From: Paenibacillus_V sp046244365
GTDB lineage: Bacteria; Bacillota; Bacilli; Paenibacillales; NBRC-103111
DNA: 64,000 nucleotides
Assembly (NCBI RefSeq): GCF_046244365.1
Contig: NZ_CP176395.1
Coordinates: 6,386,001 to 6,450,000 of the forward strand
Direction of reading: 5' to 3'
The notes below the pieces were generated by a model. It was given only the letters and a program-made list of their open reading frames with translations, was not told where the DNA came from and did no database searches. A program made the translations under genes and the position numbers. Within the stretch, counting starts at the first letter, position 1. Every line of letters begins with the position of its first letter. Shown piece after piece: positions 17,083-26,447 of this stretch.

Positions 17083-18045
17083 ATGATACCTCATAGCGGG
17101 TCGCCGATCCAGCCTGCAGCACGCAGACCCCGTCGAGGAAGAACGGGTCTACGCATTGTACTTGCCTTTATTGCGCTTGCGCTGATCGTACATACGGTCA
17201 TGTATTATGCTTTCGTACCGAAGCAGCCCGACGTTTTTCAAGGGCTGAAAAAGCCGCTCAACATCGCGCATCAAGGCGGCGAGCTGCTCGCTCCGTCGAA
17301 CACGATGACCGCCTTCGATATCGCTCATTCGCTCGGCGTCGACGTACTCGAAACCGATATCCATATGACGAAGGACGGCCAGCTCGTCACGATTCACGAC
17401 GCTACGGTCGACCGGACCACGAACGGCAAAGGCCGCGTTGACTCGTTTACGCTCGAGGAGCTGCAGAAGCTCGACGCCGGCTATTCGTTCAAGGATTTGC
17501 AAGGCGAAACCAGCTTCCTCGGCAAAGGCGCTTACATTCCTACGCTGGACGAGCTCTTTGCGAAGTACGGCAAGGACCACTATTTTAACGTCGAAATCAA
17601 AGACACGTATCCGAAATCGGGCGAATCCCAAATCGAACAAAAGCTATGGGACTTGATCCGGAAATACAAGCTTGAACGGAAAGTGATCGTCAACTCGTTC
17701 GATAACGGCATCGTCAAACGGTTTAACAAATTTGCGGCAAATCAAGTCGCGATCGGCGCAGGCAAAAGCGAAGTGATCAAATTTGTCCTGACGCATAAAG
17801 CGTTTATGCCCGGATTTTATCGTCCGGGCGCGCAGGTGCTGCAAATTCCAACCTCAAACAGCGGCTTCAATCTAAAAACCCGCGGTCTGATCGAAGGCGC
17901 ACACCGCCTGAACATGCAAGTCCATTATTGGACGATTGACGATAAAGCCGAAATGAAAGAGCTGATCGAGCTCGGCGCCGACGGCATTATGACGAACAGG
18001 CCGGATCTGCTCAAGGAAGTTATTCAGGAAATGGGACTGAAATGA
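17083..18045 (+). CDS. Membrane-anchored glycerophosphodiester phosphodiesterase family protein (GDPD)
   Basis: 320 aa with an Arg-rich N terminus and one signal-anchor helix (IVLAFIALALIVHTVMYYAF, residues about 24-43). A GDPD barrel follows. Catalytic motifs are visible: NIAHQGGELLAPSNT (the HR-G-x-x-PENT position, here with HQ-G and PSNT), VDVLETDIHMTKDGQLVTIH with the acidic pair and second His, and NVEIKDTY. The HR-to-HQ and E-to-S changes in the first motif are unusual; it resembles the variant seen in Firmicutes membrane GDPDs, but activity should not be assumed. Likely substrates are glycerophosphodiesters or polyglycerol-phosphate polymers outside the membrane. An AGGAGG lies 12 nt before the ATG. 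Confidence 0.85.
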   Translation: MIPHSGSPIQPAARRPRRGRTGLRIVLAFIALALIVHTVMYYAFVPKQPDVFQGLKKPLNIAHQGGELLAPSNTMTAFDIAHSLGVDVLETDIHMTKDGQLVTIHDATVDRTTNGKGRVDSFTLEELQKLDAGYSFKDLQGETSFLGKGAYIPTLDELFAKYGKDHYFNVEIKDTYPKSGESQIEQKLWDLIRKYKLERKVIVNSFDNGIVKRFNKFAANQVAIGAGKSEVIKFVLTHKAFMPGFYRPGAQVLQIPTSNSGFNLKTRGLIEGAHRLNMQVHYWTIDDKAEMKELIELGADGIMTNRPDLLKEVIQEMGLK

Positions 18046-18099
18046 AGCCATAGAAAAAAACCGCTGGGGCCTATCACTCCAGCGGTTTTTCTATGGCTT
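18046..18099. terminator. Bidirectional terminator between GDPD and SBP genes
   Basis: A near-perfect long stem (AAGCCATAGAAAAA with TTTTTCTATGGCTT outside, CCGCTGG with CCAGCGG inside) lies between two convergent genes and gives U-runs in both directions. Confidence 0.9.
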
Positions 18100-18134
18100 G
18101 ACCGCACGATGTCCGCAGACTCGTACCGATCCGA

Positions 18135-19970
18135 TTACTTCCCGTTCAGCTTCGCATAAGCCGTATTCAGCTTTTTCATGATGTCTTGATAAGCCGCGTC
18201 CGTCTTCAGCTGCTCCACGTAAGCATGCCATTGCTCGTCCGAAATTTTGCCCATGATCAGCTTGAGCTTCATTTCCGTCGTCTTCACGTCCAGCTCTTGA
18301 AGCTTCGCTTTGTCCTTAGACTCCAGCAATCTTCCGTCTACCGGATTGACGGCCTCGAACGAGACCCTCTCGCGCTCCTGCAGCAGGGCTTGCTTGAGCG
18401 CGGCCGCTTCGTCGGACATTGCGCCGCCGGCCGCGTTCCAGCCGATCGCGCTGTCAAGCTGACCGGCGGTTTGCGGCGTCATTCCGTCCGCCACGCTGCC
18501 GGCCGAACCGGCAAGCCGATCGAGAAAGGACAAGATCAGCTTCGTTTTCGCTTCGGAAGCTCTGTTCGAAACGGCGAACATGCCGGACTGTCCGGGACCT
18601 ACCGGCACGACTTTCGTTTTGCCCGGCGCTTGCAGCGAAATCAGAGGAACGGCGTCCGCTTTATGGAACGTTTGCCGCAGCTTCCCGGCTGCCGCAACCG
18701 CCTCGTCTACGGTAAGGCTCGCCATACCGGCGTTGCCTTCAGAGAAGCCGTACGATTTGCCGGAAGGATCCGCGGCAAAGTCGCCTTTCAGCACCCCGTC
18801 GCGGAATGCTCTGCTTAGCCAATGCAGTGCCTGAAGCTCTCCGGGCTCGGCAACGGTATCGACGATTTTTCCTCCAACGAGCTTATAGCGGCCCGCGCTT
18901 TCGTTAAATACATGCTCCACCCATGCGAAATCGCCGAGACTGTCCGGCTTGACCTTACCCGCAAACCCTACCGTATCGTCTTTGCCGTTGCCGTCGGGAT
19001 CTTTGCTCTTAAAGTCCGCCATGACGCGGTAAAGCTCGTCCATCGTCTGCGGCATTTGCAAATCGAGCGGCTTCAGCCAATCCGCACGCAAAGCCGGGAA
19101 CCTCTCGTCATAACGGGATTTGGGCTTCGCCAGCCCGTAGAGCTTCCCTTCCAAACGAAGCTCCGGCGCTTGCGCGGCCAGCTTGTCCAAATGCGGGTAT
19201 TCGGGCAAGTAATCGGTAAGCTCCTTGAATACGGCCGAACCGAGCGAGAGCGGAAATATCGTTTGATCCGGCACGAACATCAAATCCGGCAGATCGCCCG
19301 CCGCGATCAAGACGGTCATTTTTTGCTGATAGTATTCGGAAGGAATGCCGATGAGCTCAAGCCGGATGCCCGTTTCGGCTTCCACCTGTTTGGCCAGCGC
19401 TTCCAGCGGTTTGACATCCGTTTGCGCGTCCATTCGGTAAACAATTCGCAGCTCCGTCAATGCCTGTCCTTCCGAAATGGAGATTTCCCGGAACTGCCCG
19501 TCCCACGAAACTTGGCGCATGTCCGCCTCCGCGACGAATCGAAGCGGAATGAACGGAATGCCGCCCAGCAGCTTGGGCGCAGCAGGCAGTTCTTTTTTCT
19601 CGCCGTTGACCGTCGCTTCTAAGCTCCCTACCTTCAATCGAAGCGACAAATTCCGTTTCTCCGCACTGATGACGCCGGTTTTCTCGTCCCACTTCGCTTC
19701 GAAACCGAGCCGTTCCAACAGTTGCTCGTACGGTGCAAGCGTATTTCCTTCCTCGATGATCGGCGCTATTGCGAATTGAATTCGACCCGAGGGCACGAAC
19801 ACGCCGAGCGGGTTGTCTTCGGCATCCTGATTCGCCATAAGGTTCGGTTGCCCGGCGTTATTGCCCGCTTCCAATACCGGTGCCGGCGTCTCCTGCAATT
19901 CCTTCGCGTATAACGGCGTTCCCGCGAGCATTGTAGCGGTCAATCCGGTAATAATCCATTTTTTACTCAC
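18135..19970 (-). CDS. Secreted stalk-domain / extracellular solute-binding protein fusion
   Basis: 611 aa from GTG 19970, with GGGGGG about 10 nt upstream. The signal peptide (KKWIITGLTATMLAGTPLYA) has no lipobox cysteine. Residues about 60-165 form a copper-amine-oxidase-N stalk domain (LAPYEQLLERLGFEAKWDE, IPFIPLRFVAEADM). Residues about 170-611 form a family 1 ABC solute-binding domain (LTELRIVYRMDAQTDVKPLE, GDLPDLMFVPD, and a Ca-loop-like DPDGNGKDD). No permease genes are nearby, so it is an orphan binding protein, perhaps a surface sensor or scavenger rather than a transporter subunit. It converges with GDPD and lies downstream of the eCIS operon terminator. Confidence 0.87.
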   Translation of the reverse strand: MSKKWIITGLTATMLAGTPLYAKELQETPAPVLEAGNNAGQPNLMANQDAEDNPLGVFVPSGRIQFAIAPIIEEGNTLAPYEQLLERLGFEAKWDEKTGVISAEKRNLSLRLKVGSLEATVNGEKKELPAAPKLLGGIPFIPLRFVAEADMRQVSWDGQFREISISEGQALTELRIVYRMDAQTDVKPLEALAKQVEAETGIRLELIGIPSEYYQQKMTVLIAAGDLPDLMFVPDQTIFPLSLGSAVFKELTDYLPEYPHLDKLAAQAPELRLEGKLYGLAKPKSRYDERFPALRADWLKPLDLQMPQTMDELYRVMADFKSKDPDGNGKDDTVGFAGKVKPDSLGDFAWVEHVFNESAGRYKLVGGKIVDTVAEPGELQALHWLSRAFRDGVLKGDFAADPSGKSYGFSEGNAGMASLTVDEAVAAAGKLRQTFHKADAVPLISLQAPGKTKVVPVGPGQSGMFAVSNRASEAKTKLILSFLDRLAGSAGSVADGMTPQTAGQLDSAIGWNAAGGAMSDEAAALKQALLQERERVSFEAVNPVDGRLLESKDKAKLQELDVKTTEMKLKLIMGKISDEQWHAYVEQLKTDAAYQDIMKKLNTAYAKLNGK

Positions 19971-20100
19971 GAATGATCAGCCCCCCGATTTCCAATATTT
20001 TCACTGCTCTATGTTCATACGTTTCTAGTAAACCGAATGTTGCATGAGCAATAGAAATAATAATCGTATGGTAATTATTCAAAATTTTAGCCGCGGCTAA

Positions 20101-20132
20101 TAGAAAAACAGACTGCACTTCCTGCAGCCTGT
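20101..20132 (-). terminator. Terminator of the eCIS structural operon
   Basis: On the minus strand, ACAGGCTGCA and TGCAGTCTGT form a stem with one mismatch, followed by TTTTTCTATT. It lies 16 bp beyond the last eCIS gene. A palindrome TTAGCCGCGGCTAA sits immediately downstream at 20087-20100. Confidence 0.85.
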
Positions 20133-20147
20133 CCTTCGTTTATCGGG

Positions 20148-21809
20148 TTATTCTTCTATACTAGCCGCCGCTTCCAAACGCGAATCGCTAAGCTCGTTCG
20201 CCCCGTTCCGCAAAGCGCCTGCTTCCAGAGGCTTCTTCATCGCCCACCACCGGACGCGAACGCGCGTCGCGTCGGTCGGGCCGAGTACTTTCACCCCGAT
20301 GCGAAGAGTCCCTTTCTTCGGATAGACGAGCGCGCCAACCGTTACGTTGTCGAGATCGGGCGCATAGGCGCTGTCTTTGAATACGTCGATATTGCCGTAA
20401 TACACCTGCTCGCTGTCGTTCACCATATCGCCGAACGGCTCCGCGCTGTTGTTTTCCAGCCCCGCCGTTACGTAGACGTTGCCTTCGCCGAGCCCATGCT
20501 CGATCTCGCCGGAGAAAAAGCTTTTGCCCTGCTTCGAGAACGAAAGCATCCCTTGGCGCGCTACGTTCCTAAGCTCGATTTCGACAACGCCGCTGCGCGT
20601 TTCGTCTGCGCCGGCTTGACCGATGAAAGCTGCGGGCTTCGTCTCGGCCGTCCATGCGGATTTGCCGGAAGCCGCTGCTTCGCGCTCCGTCAGCTCTCTC
20701 TGAGCTTGCGCGTAAGCCGTACTTTCCTCGAATTGCCTTGCCACGGCTTCCGCTCGTTGCTCCAGCTCGCCGATCCGCTGCAGGACAGAAGCGTTCGTCA
20801 CATACTCGCCGAACGGCACCCGTTCGACTTTCTCGATCATATAAGTCGGGCCCATTTGCAGCAGGCTGATTTTGGCCAAGTAAATGCAGGGCTCGGAAGG
20901 AGCATCCATCGCTTGATCGATCGTACGGTTGTAATAGTCGTCAAGCAGACGTTTTTGCACCGGTCCTTCCGTCACAAAAACGGTATTCGCGGAAGACGGC
21001 TCGACGGAAACCTGCCGGTCGCCGATTCGCAGTTGTCCCGCTAAACCGACGATCGCTTTCACGTTCGAACCCGATCCTGCCCGAAGCAGCAGTGGAATCG
21101 AATACTCGGTCTCCTGGCTGTCTGCGGGCTCCCGGAACGCGATGTGCGCGTACTCGTCGCTTGCCGCCTCCAGCTGCGACGCGGACAATTCGAATTGCAG
21201 CGATACCGGCGGCGTCTGCAGCGTCTTCTCGACGGTCAGCCGCGCTTCGAACAATTGGCCGGGATTGACATACCGCGGCGTCGTCAACAGGAGACGAACC
21301 GGGCCGTCCGCAACCAGCACATTCGTTTCTTCGAACAGGCCCCCATAAGGAAAAGAAGAAGGATCCGGCGCTTCCTCCCGTACGAACAGCCTGTAGCTTT
21401 CGAGCACCCGGTTATACTCGCTGATTTCCTCCGAGCGAACGGATGAGTTGGCGACGGCGTGAACGGGCTCCTTGCCCTTTTCGTCATAGGCGATGCAGAG
21501 GTACACGTTTTTGGCGTATTCGTTGTTCGTAAAGCCGTCGGCCATCGACAGCTTCAGCGTGACCGGAGACGGGACGATGATTTCGCGGCCGAGCGCGTCG
21601 AACGCGGCCCCCATTTCCACGGAGACGGACTTGTCGTCAATCGCGACGACCTGCAGCCCCGTTACGACCCCGGTGCCGTAAAGAAGCCGGTTCAAGAGGC
21701 GCCGCTTATCGTTGAAATATTTTTGCTCCGACTCGAAATCCCGCACGGTGAGCAGCTTTCCGTAAAAATAGCGGTTGCGCTCAAACGGATAATAACGTGA
21801 TTTTTTCAT
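20148..21809 (-). CDS. eCIS-associated protein, putative fibre or baseplate accessory
   Basis: 553 aa, the last gene of the structural operon, 22 bp after the gpI-like gene. The N terminus (RYFYGKLLTVRDFESEQKYF, then GVVTGLQVVAIDD and AFDALGREIIVPSP) resembles a family that recurs at the end of eCIS operons next to gpI. The middle is beta-rich, with sandwich-like stretches around 170-260, then a short coiled coil (about 335-375) and another beta domain. No transmembrane segment or signal peptide is seen, as expected for a particle component assembled in the cytoplasm. Position suggests a fibre, a fibre adaptor or a baseplate plug. No enzymatic motif is visible. The ribosome site GAGGAAGTGGCCC precedes the ATG. 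Confidence 0.7.
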   Translation of the reverse strand: MKKSRYYPFERNRYFYGKLLTVRDFESEQKYFNDKRRLLNRLLYGTGVVTGLQVVAIDDKSVSVEMGAAFDALGREIIVPSPVTLKLSMADGFTNNEYAKNVYLCIAYDEKGKEPVHAVANSSVRSEEISEYNRVLESYRLFVREEAPDPSSFPYGGLFEETNVLVADGPVRLLLTTPRYVNPGQLFEARLTVEKTLQTPPVSLQFELSASQLEAASDEYAHIAFREPADSQETEYSIPLLLRAGSGSNVKAIVGLAGQLRIGDRQVSVEPSSANTVFVTEGPVQKRLLDDYYNRTIDQAMDAPSEPCIYLAKISLLQMGPTYMIEKVERVPFGEYVTNASVLQRIGELEQRAEAVARQFEESTAYAQAQRELTEREAAASGKSAWTAETKPAAFIGQAGADETRSGVVEIELRNVARQGMLSFSKQGKSFFSGEIEHGLGEGNVYVTAGLENNSAEPFGDMVNDSEQVYYGNIDVFKDSAYAPDLDNVTVGALVYPKKGTLRIGVKVLGPTDATRVRVRWWAMKKPLEAGALRNGANELSDSRLEAAASIEE

Positions 21810-21831
21810 GGGCCACTTCCTCGCTTTTCGC

Positions 21832-23937
21832 TTATTCTAAATCGGAATCGAGCTCGAGTCTCGTATGCTGATCCATGCGGCGATCCCGGTCTACGTCGAT
21901 CAAAATCGTGTTGTACGGCATCGAGGATTTTTCGTCCAAAGTCAAGAGGGTCGGCTCGGACAGCACGGTGTTGATGCCCGTATACGTATGCATGTCCATG
22001 AACATCCATTCCTGCAGCACGACCAGCTTCGCTTCGGTAAAAACAGGCTTCTGCTCGTCGACGATTTTCTGGATGAACAGCCGCTGCGCTTCCGTTTCCA
22101 CGCATTCCGGCCGCATAAGGATACAGAAGACGTACGGATTATCCCCGTATAAATCACCTAGCAGCCGGCTTAATTCGGACTGCTCCCGCATGCTTTTGTA
22201 TTCGAAATATTCGATAAGTATCGGCGGATGGCCGGTAACCAGCTCCAGCATGCGCTCGATCGCCCTTCTCGTGCCCCGCTCCTTGTACAGCTCCGGGGCC
22301 ATCCGGATGAGCTGCCTGCGCTTGCTTTCCTCCCAGCTTTCGTCCTCGGCTATGCCCATCCAAGTTCCGAGCCATTTCAAGTAATCGCCGGATACCGAAT
22401 CCGGATCGAAAAAGCGCGCCATCCGGTCGATCTTCTCCTCGGTTCCCTGCAGAAACGTATCGAAAAGAGCCAAGTACCGGTGCAGGAAATCTCTGCTCTG
22501 CGGATGCTCTTGATAGATCGGAGGCAAATAGTCGAGCAGCGACTGGCGGGGAAAATAAATCCGCAGCTTGCGGATAACCGGCGTTTCGTGCTCGCTGCCG
22601 ATGAAGCGGATGCTTACCCACAAATAGCGTCCCTTTGCATGACGAAGGAGGGCGTCCTGCGGATTCACGACCGGCTCCGACCACAAATGAGCGGTAGCCC
22701 TAAGCTTCTCCAGTGCGTCCACCGCAGGGTCGGCCAAATACTCGCCCATGTCCGTAACGATTCCGCCGATCGGCTGCATACGCCGGTCCGAAGCGAATAC
22801 CGAAATTCGGATCTGCGTCTCCTCCGGTATGTCCGCATCCAGCCATACTTTATGCCATTCCGTTTCTTCCTCGGCGGAATCGAGCGCGGCTGCGAAATAG
22901 ACGCCTTCCGGCAAGCCGTTCTCCTTCATCGCCATCGTCCGGTGCTGCAGCTCGAGCAGCGTGATGTCTTCGGTTTCCCCGTTCAGCACGTACATCCGGC
23001 CGCGCCGGTCAAACAGCAGCTTATCGCAGCGCCCGCGAAAGCCGGATATCGGTGCGAGGTAGCGTCCTTCTTCGTCAAATCTTAGAATGTACCGGTCGTC
23101 CTCCGCATCGGAACGGACATACCGGCAGTCGCCGACATAAATATGCTGATTCGCGTCAATGGAAAACCCCGCATACGGCATGTCACGGGTGAGAGAAAAT
23201 GCCGATTTCGCATCCCCTCCTTCGCCGAAAACGATCACGAGCCGCTTCTCCGTATCGAATAAAGCAAGCCGGCCGCCGTGAACCGCTACCGCATAGCGAC
23301 GATGCAGCTGCGCGGCCATGATCGGCTCTTCGACACGAAGAAGCTCGTGCGTATACAGCATCGCCGGACTGCCGGAAGGATCGAAACGGATGATGCCCAC
23401 CGCGCCGTTTTCCGGCAGCTCCGAATTTCCATTCACCCCAACCAGCATATCGAGAGGAGTCGCCACATAAACGTTTTTCGCTTCATCGCAGGCTACGGCT
23501 AACGGAAACAACAGATTGCCGTCCCAAGAGTCGGCTGTCCAAACCGCTTGTCCGTTCGATACCGAGTATGCGGCCACTTTGCGCTCGCCCGCCGGATCCG
23601 CGACGAAAAGCATATCGCCGCTCGCCGCCAGCATCGCCTCGTTCGTAAACTGTCCGTGCCATTCTCTAAATACCGGCTCCGCATGTTTATTCTCATAGTC
23701 GTATGACCAGAGTGCCGCCGTCTGATCCATGACATACAGCTTGCCGTTCGTTCCCGGGGTGAAATCGGCCAGCCCGGCGAGCCTCTCGAGCTCCGACAAT
23801 CGGATAATCCGTTTCACGCCGTATTTTTCCGTCCGGTTCATGCCGATGCCGGCGGCAGCGATATGCAAATTATGGGCATATCCTCTACCCCAGTCCTCGG
23901 GTTTGTTCAACGAGAAAAAGCTGGATTCGCCGCTCAT
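21832..23937 (-). CDS. eCIS tail protein: N-terminal beta-propeller plus C-terminal gpI-like domain
   Basis: 701 aa. Residues about 30-330 form an NHL/propeller-like repeat region (LADFTPGTNGKLYVMD, GFSIDANQHIYVGDCRYV, LLFDRRGRMYVLNGET). A beta domain follows to about 460, then a phage tail protein I region (YLPPIYQEHPQSRDFLHRYL, FDPDSVSGDYLKWLGTWMG, YKERGTRRAIERMLELVTG). The gpI part links baseplate to fibres in phage P2 and in eCIS. The propeller may bind a ligand or mediate assembly. AAGGAGGTGAAGGC precedes the ATG at 23937. It is the second-last gene of the operon; the 211 bp before it hold an inverted repeat. Confidence 0.85.
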   Translation of the reverse strand: MSGESSFFSLNKPEDWGRGYAHNLHIAAAGIGMNRTEKYGVKRIIRLSELERLAGLADFTPGTNGKLYVMDQTAALWSYDYENKHAEPVFREWHGQFTNEAMLAASGDMLFVADPAGERKVAAYSVSNGQAVWTADSWDGNLLFPLAVACDEAKNVYVATPLDMLVGVNGNSELPENGAVGIIRFDPSGSPAMLYTHELLRVEEPIMAAQLHRRYAVAVHGGRLALFDTEKRLVIVFGEGGDAKSAFSLTRDMPYAGFSIDANQHIYVGDCRYVRSDAEDDRYILRFDEEGRYLAPISGFRGRCDKLLFDRRGRMYVLNGETEDITLLELQHRTMAMKENGLPEGVYFAAALDSAEEETEWHKVWLDADIPEETQIRISVFASDRRMQPIGGIVTDMGEYLADPAVDALEKLRATAHLWSEPVVNPQDALLRHAKGRYLWVSIRFIGSEHETPVIRKLRIYFPRQSLLDYLPPIYQEHPQSRDFLHRYLALFDTFLQGTEEKIDRMARFFDPDSVSGDYLKWLGTWMGIAEDESWEESKRRQLIRMAPELYKERGTRRAIERMLELVTGHPPILIEYFEYKSMREQSELSRLLGDLYGDNPYVFCILMRPECVETEAQRLFIQKIVDEQKPVFTEAKLVVLQEWMFMDMHTYTGINTVLSEPTLLTLDEKSSMPYNTILIDVDRDRRMDQHTRLELDSDLE

Positions 23938-23974
23938 GCCTTCACCTCCTTGCTCGTTCTCTTTGCAACGCGGG

Positions 23975-24052
23975 ATTAAGAGCCTCCAGCGTCGTCTAAT
24001 TCCCGGCTTTCGGGCGTTTCGGCCGGACTAAGAGTCTCTAACGGCTCTTAAT
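23975..24052 (-). repeat. Long-range inverted repeat between baseplate and gpI genes
   Basis: ATTAAGAGCC at 23975-23984 is the exact reverse complement of GGCTCTTAAT at 24043-24052, with a smaller CCCGG-CTTT-CGGG-type hairpin inside. It lies in the 211-bp gap between two eCIS genes and could fold in the operon mRNA. There is no U-run, so it does not look like a standard terminator. Confidence 0.45.
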
Positions 24053-24148
24053 TTCGCGCGATATTGCCGGTCTCGGCCGATCCTTATCGCCCAAGACTCG
24101 CGTTCACTCCATACCCGCTATTCCCTCACGCCTTGTCGCATATCCGGC

Positions 24149-26398
24149 TCAAAAAGCGTCCGTGATGCTGACCAGCTCGATTTCATGCTCGCCCGAATAC
24201 ACCAGCCCGTATGGCGGTATCCGGATATCGCCGTCCGCTTCCTTGGCGATGCTGCCGCCGTCCGCATCCAGCCATAAATCCTGCACGTACTCGACGCCTG
24301 TAACCCGGTTGATCGCCCCGTATACGTCGCCTTTATAAACCGTACGGCCGAACGACCATCCGGACGCCCCGTTTCCTCTAGCCATCGGCGACAGCAGCTT
24401 GCGCAGCTCTTCGCGTACCCGCCTGTCGGCATCCCTGACGTGAGGCTGCAGAACTACGACGGCATGAACAGTTACTTTGATGTACTCCGCCGGGATCACG
24501 TGAAGCTCGGTCGTAATGAGCCGGTATTGATCCAGATGCGCCTTGACCGTTTGCAAAAAGCCCGGGCTCGCTTTCGGATGGTCGGATTCGCTGTAGGGGA
24601 CGACGACGACCGTCATCTGTCCGGGCGACTTCTGGCGCGGATAATCGCGTTTCCCTTTCGTGTAGAGCGGAATGGCCTTTACTCTCGCTACCCGAAGTCC
24701 CGGCGTGTTCGCCGCCAAGTATTCGTAATCCTCGCTGGTCACCGCCCGGGTTGGCGTCCGCAGCTCCCGCAGCGCCCGTTCCTTGGCGTCTTGAATCGTT
24801 TCGCGCTCCGTTCCGCCCTTCGCGGGTGCATGGTTGACGGCTGTTATATCCGCATAGATTCGATGTTCGCCCTCCATAAGACGAATAAAACGTTCCTTCA
24901 CGTTGCCCCGGCGTCCTCCGCCTCTTCGGTACGCCAGAATACAAATATTATCCGCTTCGGAAGCCGCAGGAAGAATGCCTTGCTCGTTGTTGCCGAAGCG
25001 AAGCTCGTTCGTATCGGCATCCAGCACATAATGACGGTCATAAGGACCGGAGTTGTCAAAATCGTCTACCCGGATCCAGTCCTCCCAGACGAGCTCCGTT
25101 TCTCCCGGCTGCTTCTTTCCAACCTGCAGCATGAACCCGTCGCGTATGCATGACTGCGCATCCCATTCGAAAGCTTGTCCGGGTAGTCCGCTGCTGCGGC
25201 CGATCAGACGCGTTTCCTCGAAATCGGGCTCAAAGGCGATGATGCGCACCCCGTCCTCCGATTTTGCCGGAATCGCGCCGCGCGTTCCGTCGCCGAACGT
25301 AACGGTAAGCGAACGGCTGCTTTCGTTCTTTAGGATCGAGCAGCAGCGCTCGCCAGGCTTCGCTGCGGTCATGCCGTCCCGTTGACGCCAATAACGCCAT
25401 ACGCCTCGTTCGTCGCGAACCTGTACTTGAACCTTTCCGTAGAAGGGCAAATAACCGCTTATCGTACAGCTCCAGCCCGGCTCCCCGGAGCAAGCGAAAG
25501 GATAAACCGCGCTTGCCGTCTCTTGCTGAATCGCGGATACCGTATTCAAGCATACCCGCTGCAGCTTCGGCGACAGCTCGTATCCTTCCGCTTCGAGCGT
25601 ACAACAGAGCCAATACCGGCTGCGGTCGTTTGCCGGTTGGATAGGGAGCGGCTTCATCGGCGAATGTACCTTCAGCACGACGCTGCCGCTCTCCGACAGC
25701 TCTACGGTATCGTCTCGCACGGTTTCTACCGGAAGCCAGCCCTCTGCGCCTCCATCGGCCGCGCCGTAGTATCGCCAAGAGACGCGCGCGGACGAGAAGC
25801 GTCTCCCGTTCGTTTGACCGTCTTCGCCTCCGACCGCAACCGGATAATCGTTAAAAAGCAGCATCGACAGCGTTACGTCCGCTCCTTCGGGGAACGGCCT
25901 GTCAAACCCCAGATACAGCCGGTTGTCCCGTTTCGGTTCTTGCCCGAACGGATAGAACGAAACCGCGGCATGGTCATTGGAGGAAGTCGCATCGTTCGTG
26001 ATCGTCCCGACGCGGGTCAGCACCTTCTCCAGCCTAGCGGGAATGAGCTCCAGCGTCCGCTCCGTCTCGAAATGCTGGTCCATCGCCATAAGCCGCGTCC
26101 CAGCCGGCAGCACCAGCCTGTCCATGGCCCCTTCGAACGATACATCGGCGCGCGCTTGCGCCGGCTCCTTCGGATGAACGCCGAGCAGCTTCAGAAATTT
26201 GCGCTCGTTACTGATCGTCACGCGGTTCATATAGTACTGCTGCATTTCCGTCAGCCATGCAAACAGCTCGATCATCGTAACGCCCGGATCGTGGGCATTT
26301 TCATCCGTCCATTGCGGCTGCAAATGAGGGATCGACCGGCGCGCCTCCTTGACGAGCTGCTCGAATGTACGGTCATCCAAATTCGGTATCGGCAGCAT
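24149..26398 (-). CDS. eCIS baseplate assembly protein, baseplate J-type (second, Afp12-like)
   Basis: 749 aa, with AAGGAGGAAGATGCG before the ATG. The N terminus (IPNLDDRTFEQLVKEARRSI, EWTDENAHDP-like HDPGVTMIELFAWLTEMQQ) and the C-terminal half (ITAVNHAPAKGGTERETIQD, AVTSEDYEYLAANTPGLRVA, VTVHAVVVLQP, GDVYGAINRVTGVEYV) are typical of 'putative baseplate assembly protein' in eCIS. These proteins form the wedge arms that join the hub to the sheath and hold the fibre proteins. It is 50 bp after the larger J-type protein; two successive J-type genes are standard in Afp-like clusters. The middle carries an extra beta-rich insert. Confidence 0.88.
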   Translation of the reverse strand: MLPIPNLDDRTFEQLVKEARRSIPHLQPQWTDENAHDPGVTMIELFAWLTEMQQYYMNRVTISNERKFLKLLGVHPKEPAQARADVSFEGAMDRLVLPAGTRLMAMDQHFETERTLELIPARLEKVLTRVGTITNDATSSNDHAAVSFYPFGQEPKRDNRLYLGFDRPFPEGADVTLSMLLFNDYPVAVGGEDGQTNGRRFSSARVSWRYYGAADGGAEGWLPVETVRDDTVELSESGSVVLKVHSPMKPLPIQPANDRSRYWLCCTLEAEGYELSPKLQRVCLNTVSAIQQETASAVYPFACSGEPGWSCTISGYLPFYGKVQVQVRDERGVWRYWRQRDGMTAAKPGERCCSILKNESSRSLTVTFGDGTRGAIPAKSEDGVRIIAFEPDFEETRLIGRSSGLPGQAFEWDAQSCIRDGFMLQVGKKQPGETELVWEDWIRVDDFDNSGPYDRHYVLDADTNELRFGNNEQGILPAASEADNICILAYRRGGGRRGNVKERFIRLMEGEHRIYADITAVNHAPAKGGTERETIQDAKERALRELRTPTRAVTSEDYEYLAANTPGLRVARVKAIPLYTKGKRDYPRQKSPGQMTVVVVPYSESDHPKASPGFLQTVKAHLDQYRLITTELHVIPAEYIKVTVHAVVVLQPHVRDADRRVREELRKLLSPMARGNGASGWSFGRTVYKGDVYGAINRVTGVEYVQDLWLDADGGSIAKEADGDIRIPPYGLVYSGEHEIELVSITDAF

Positions 26399-26447
26399 CG
26401 CATCTTCCTCCTTCTTCCCGGCGTCATGGGTCCGGCATCAAGCCGTT

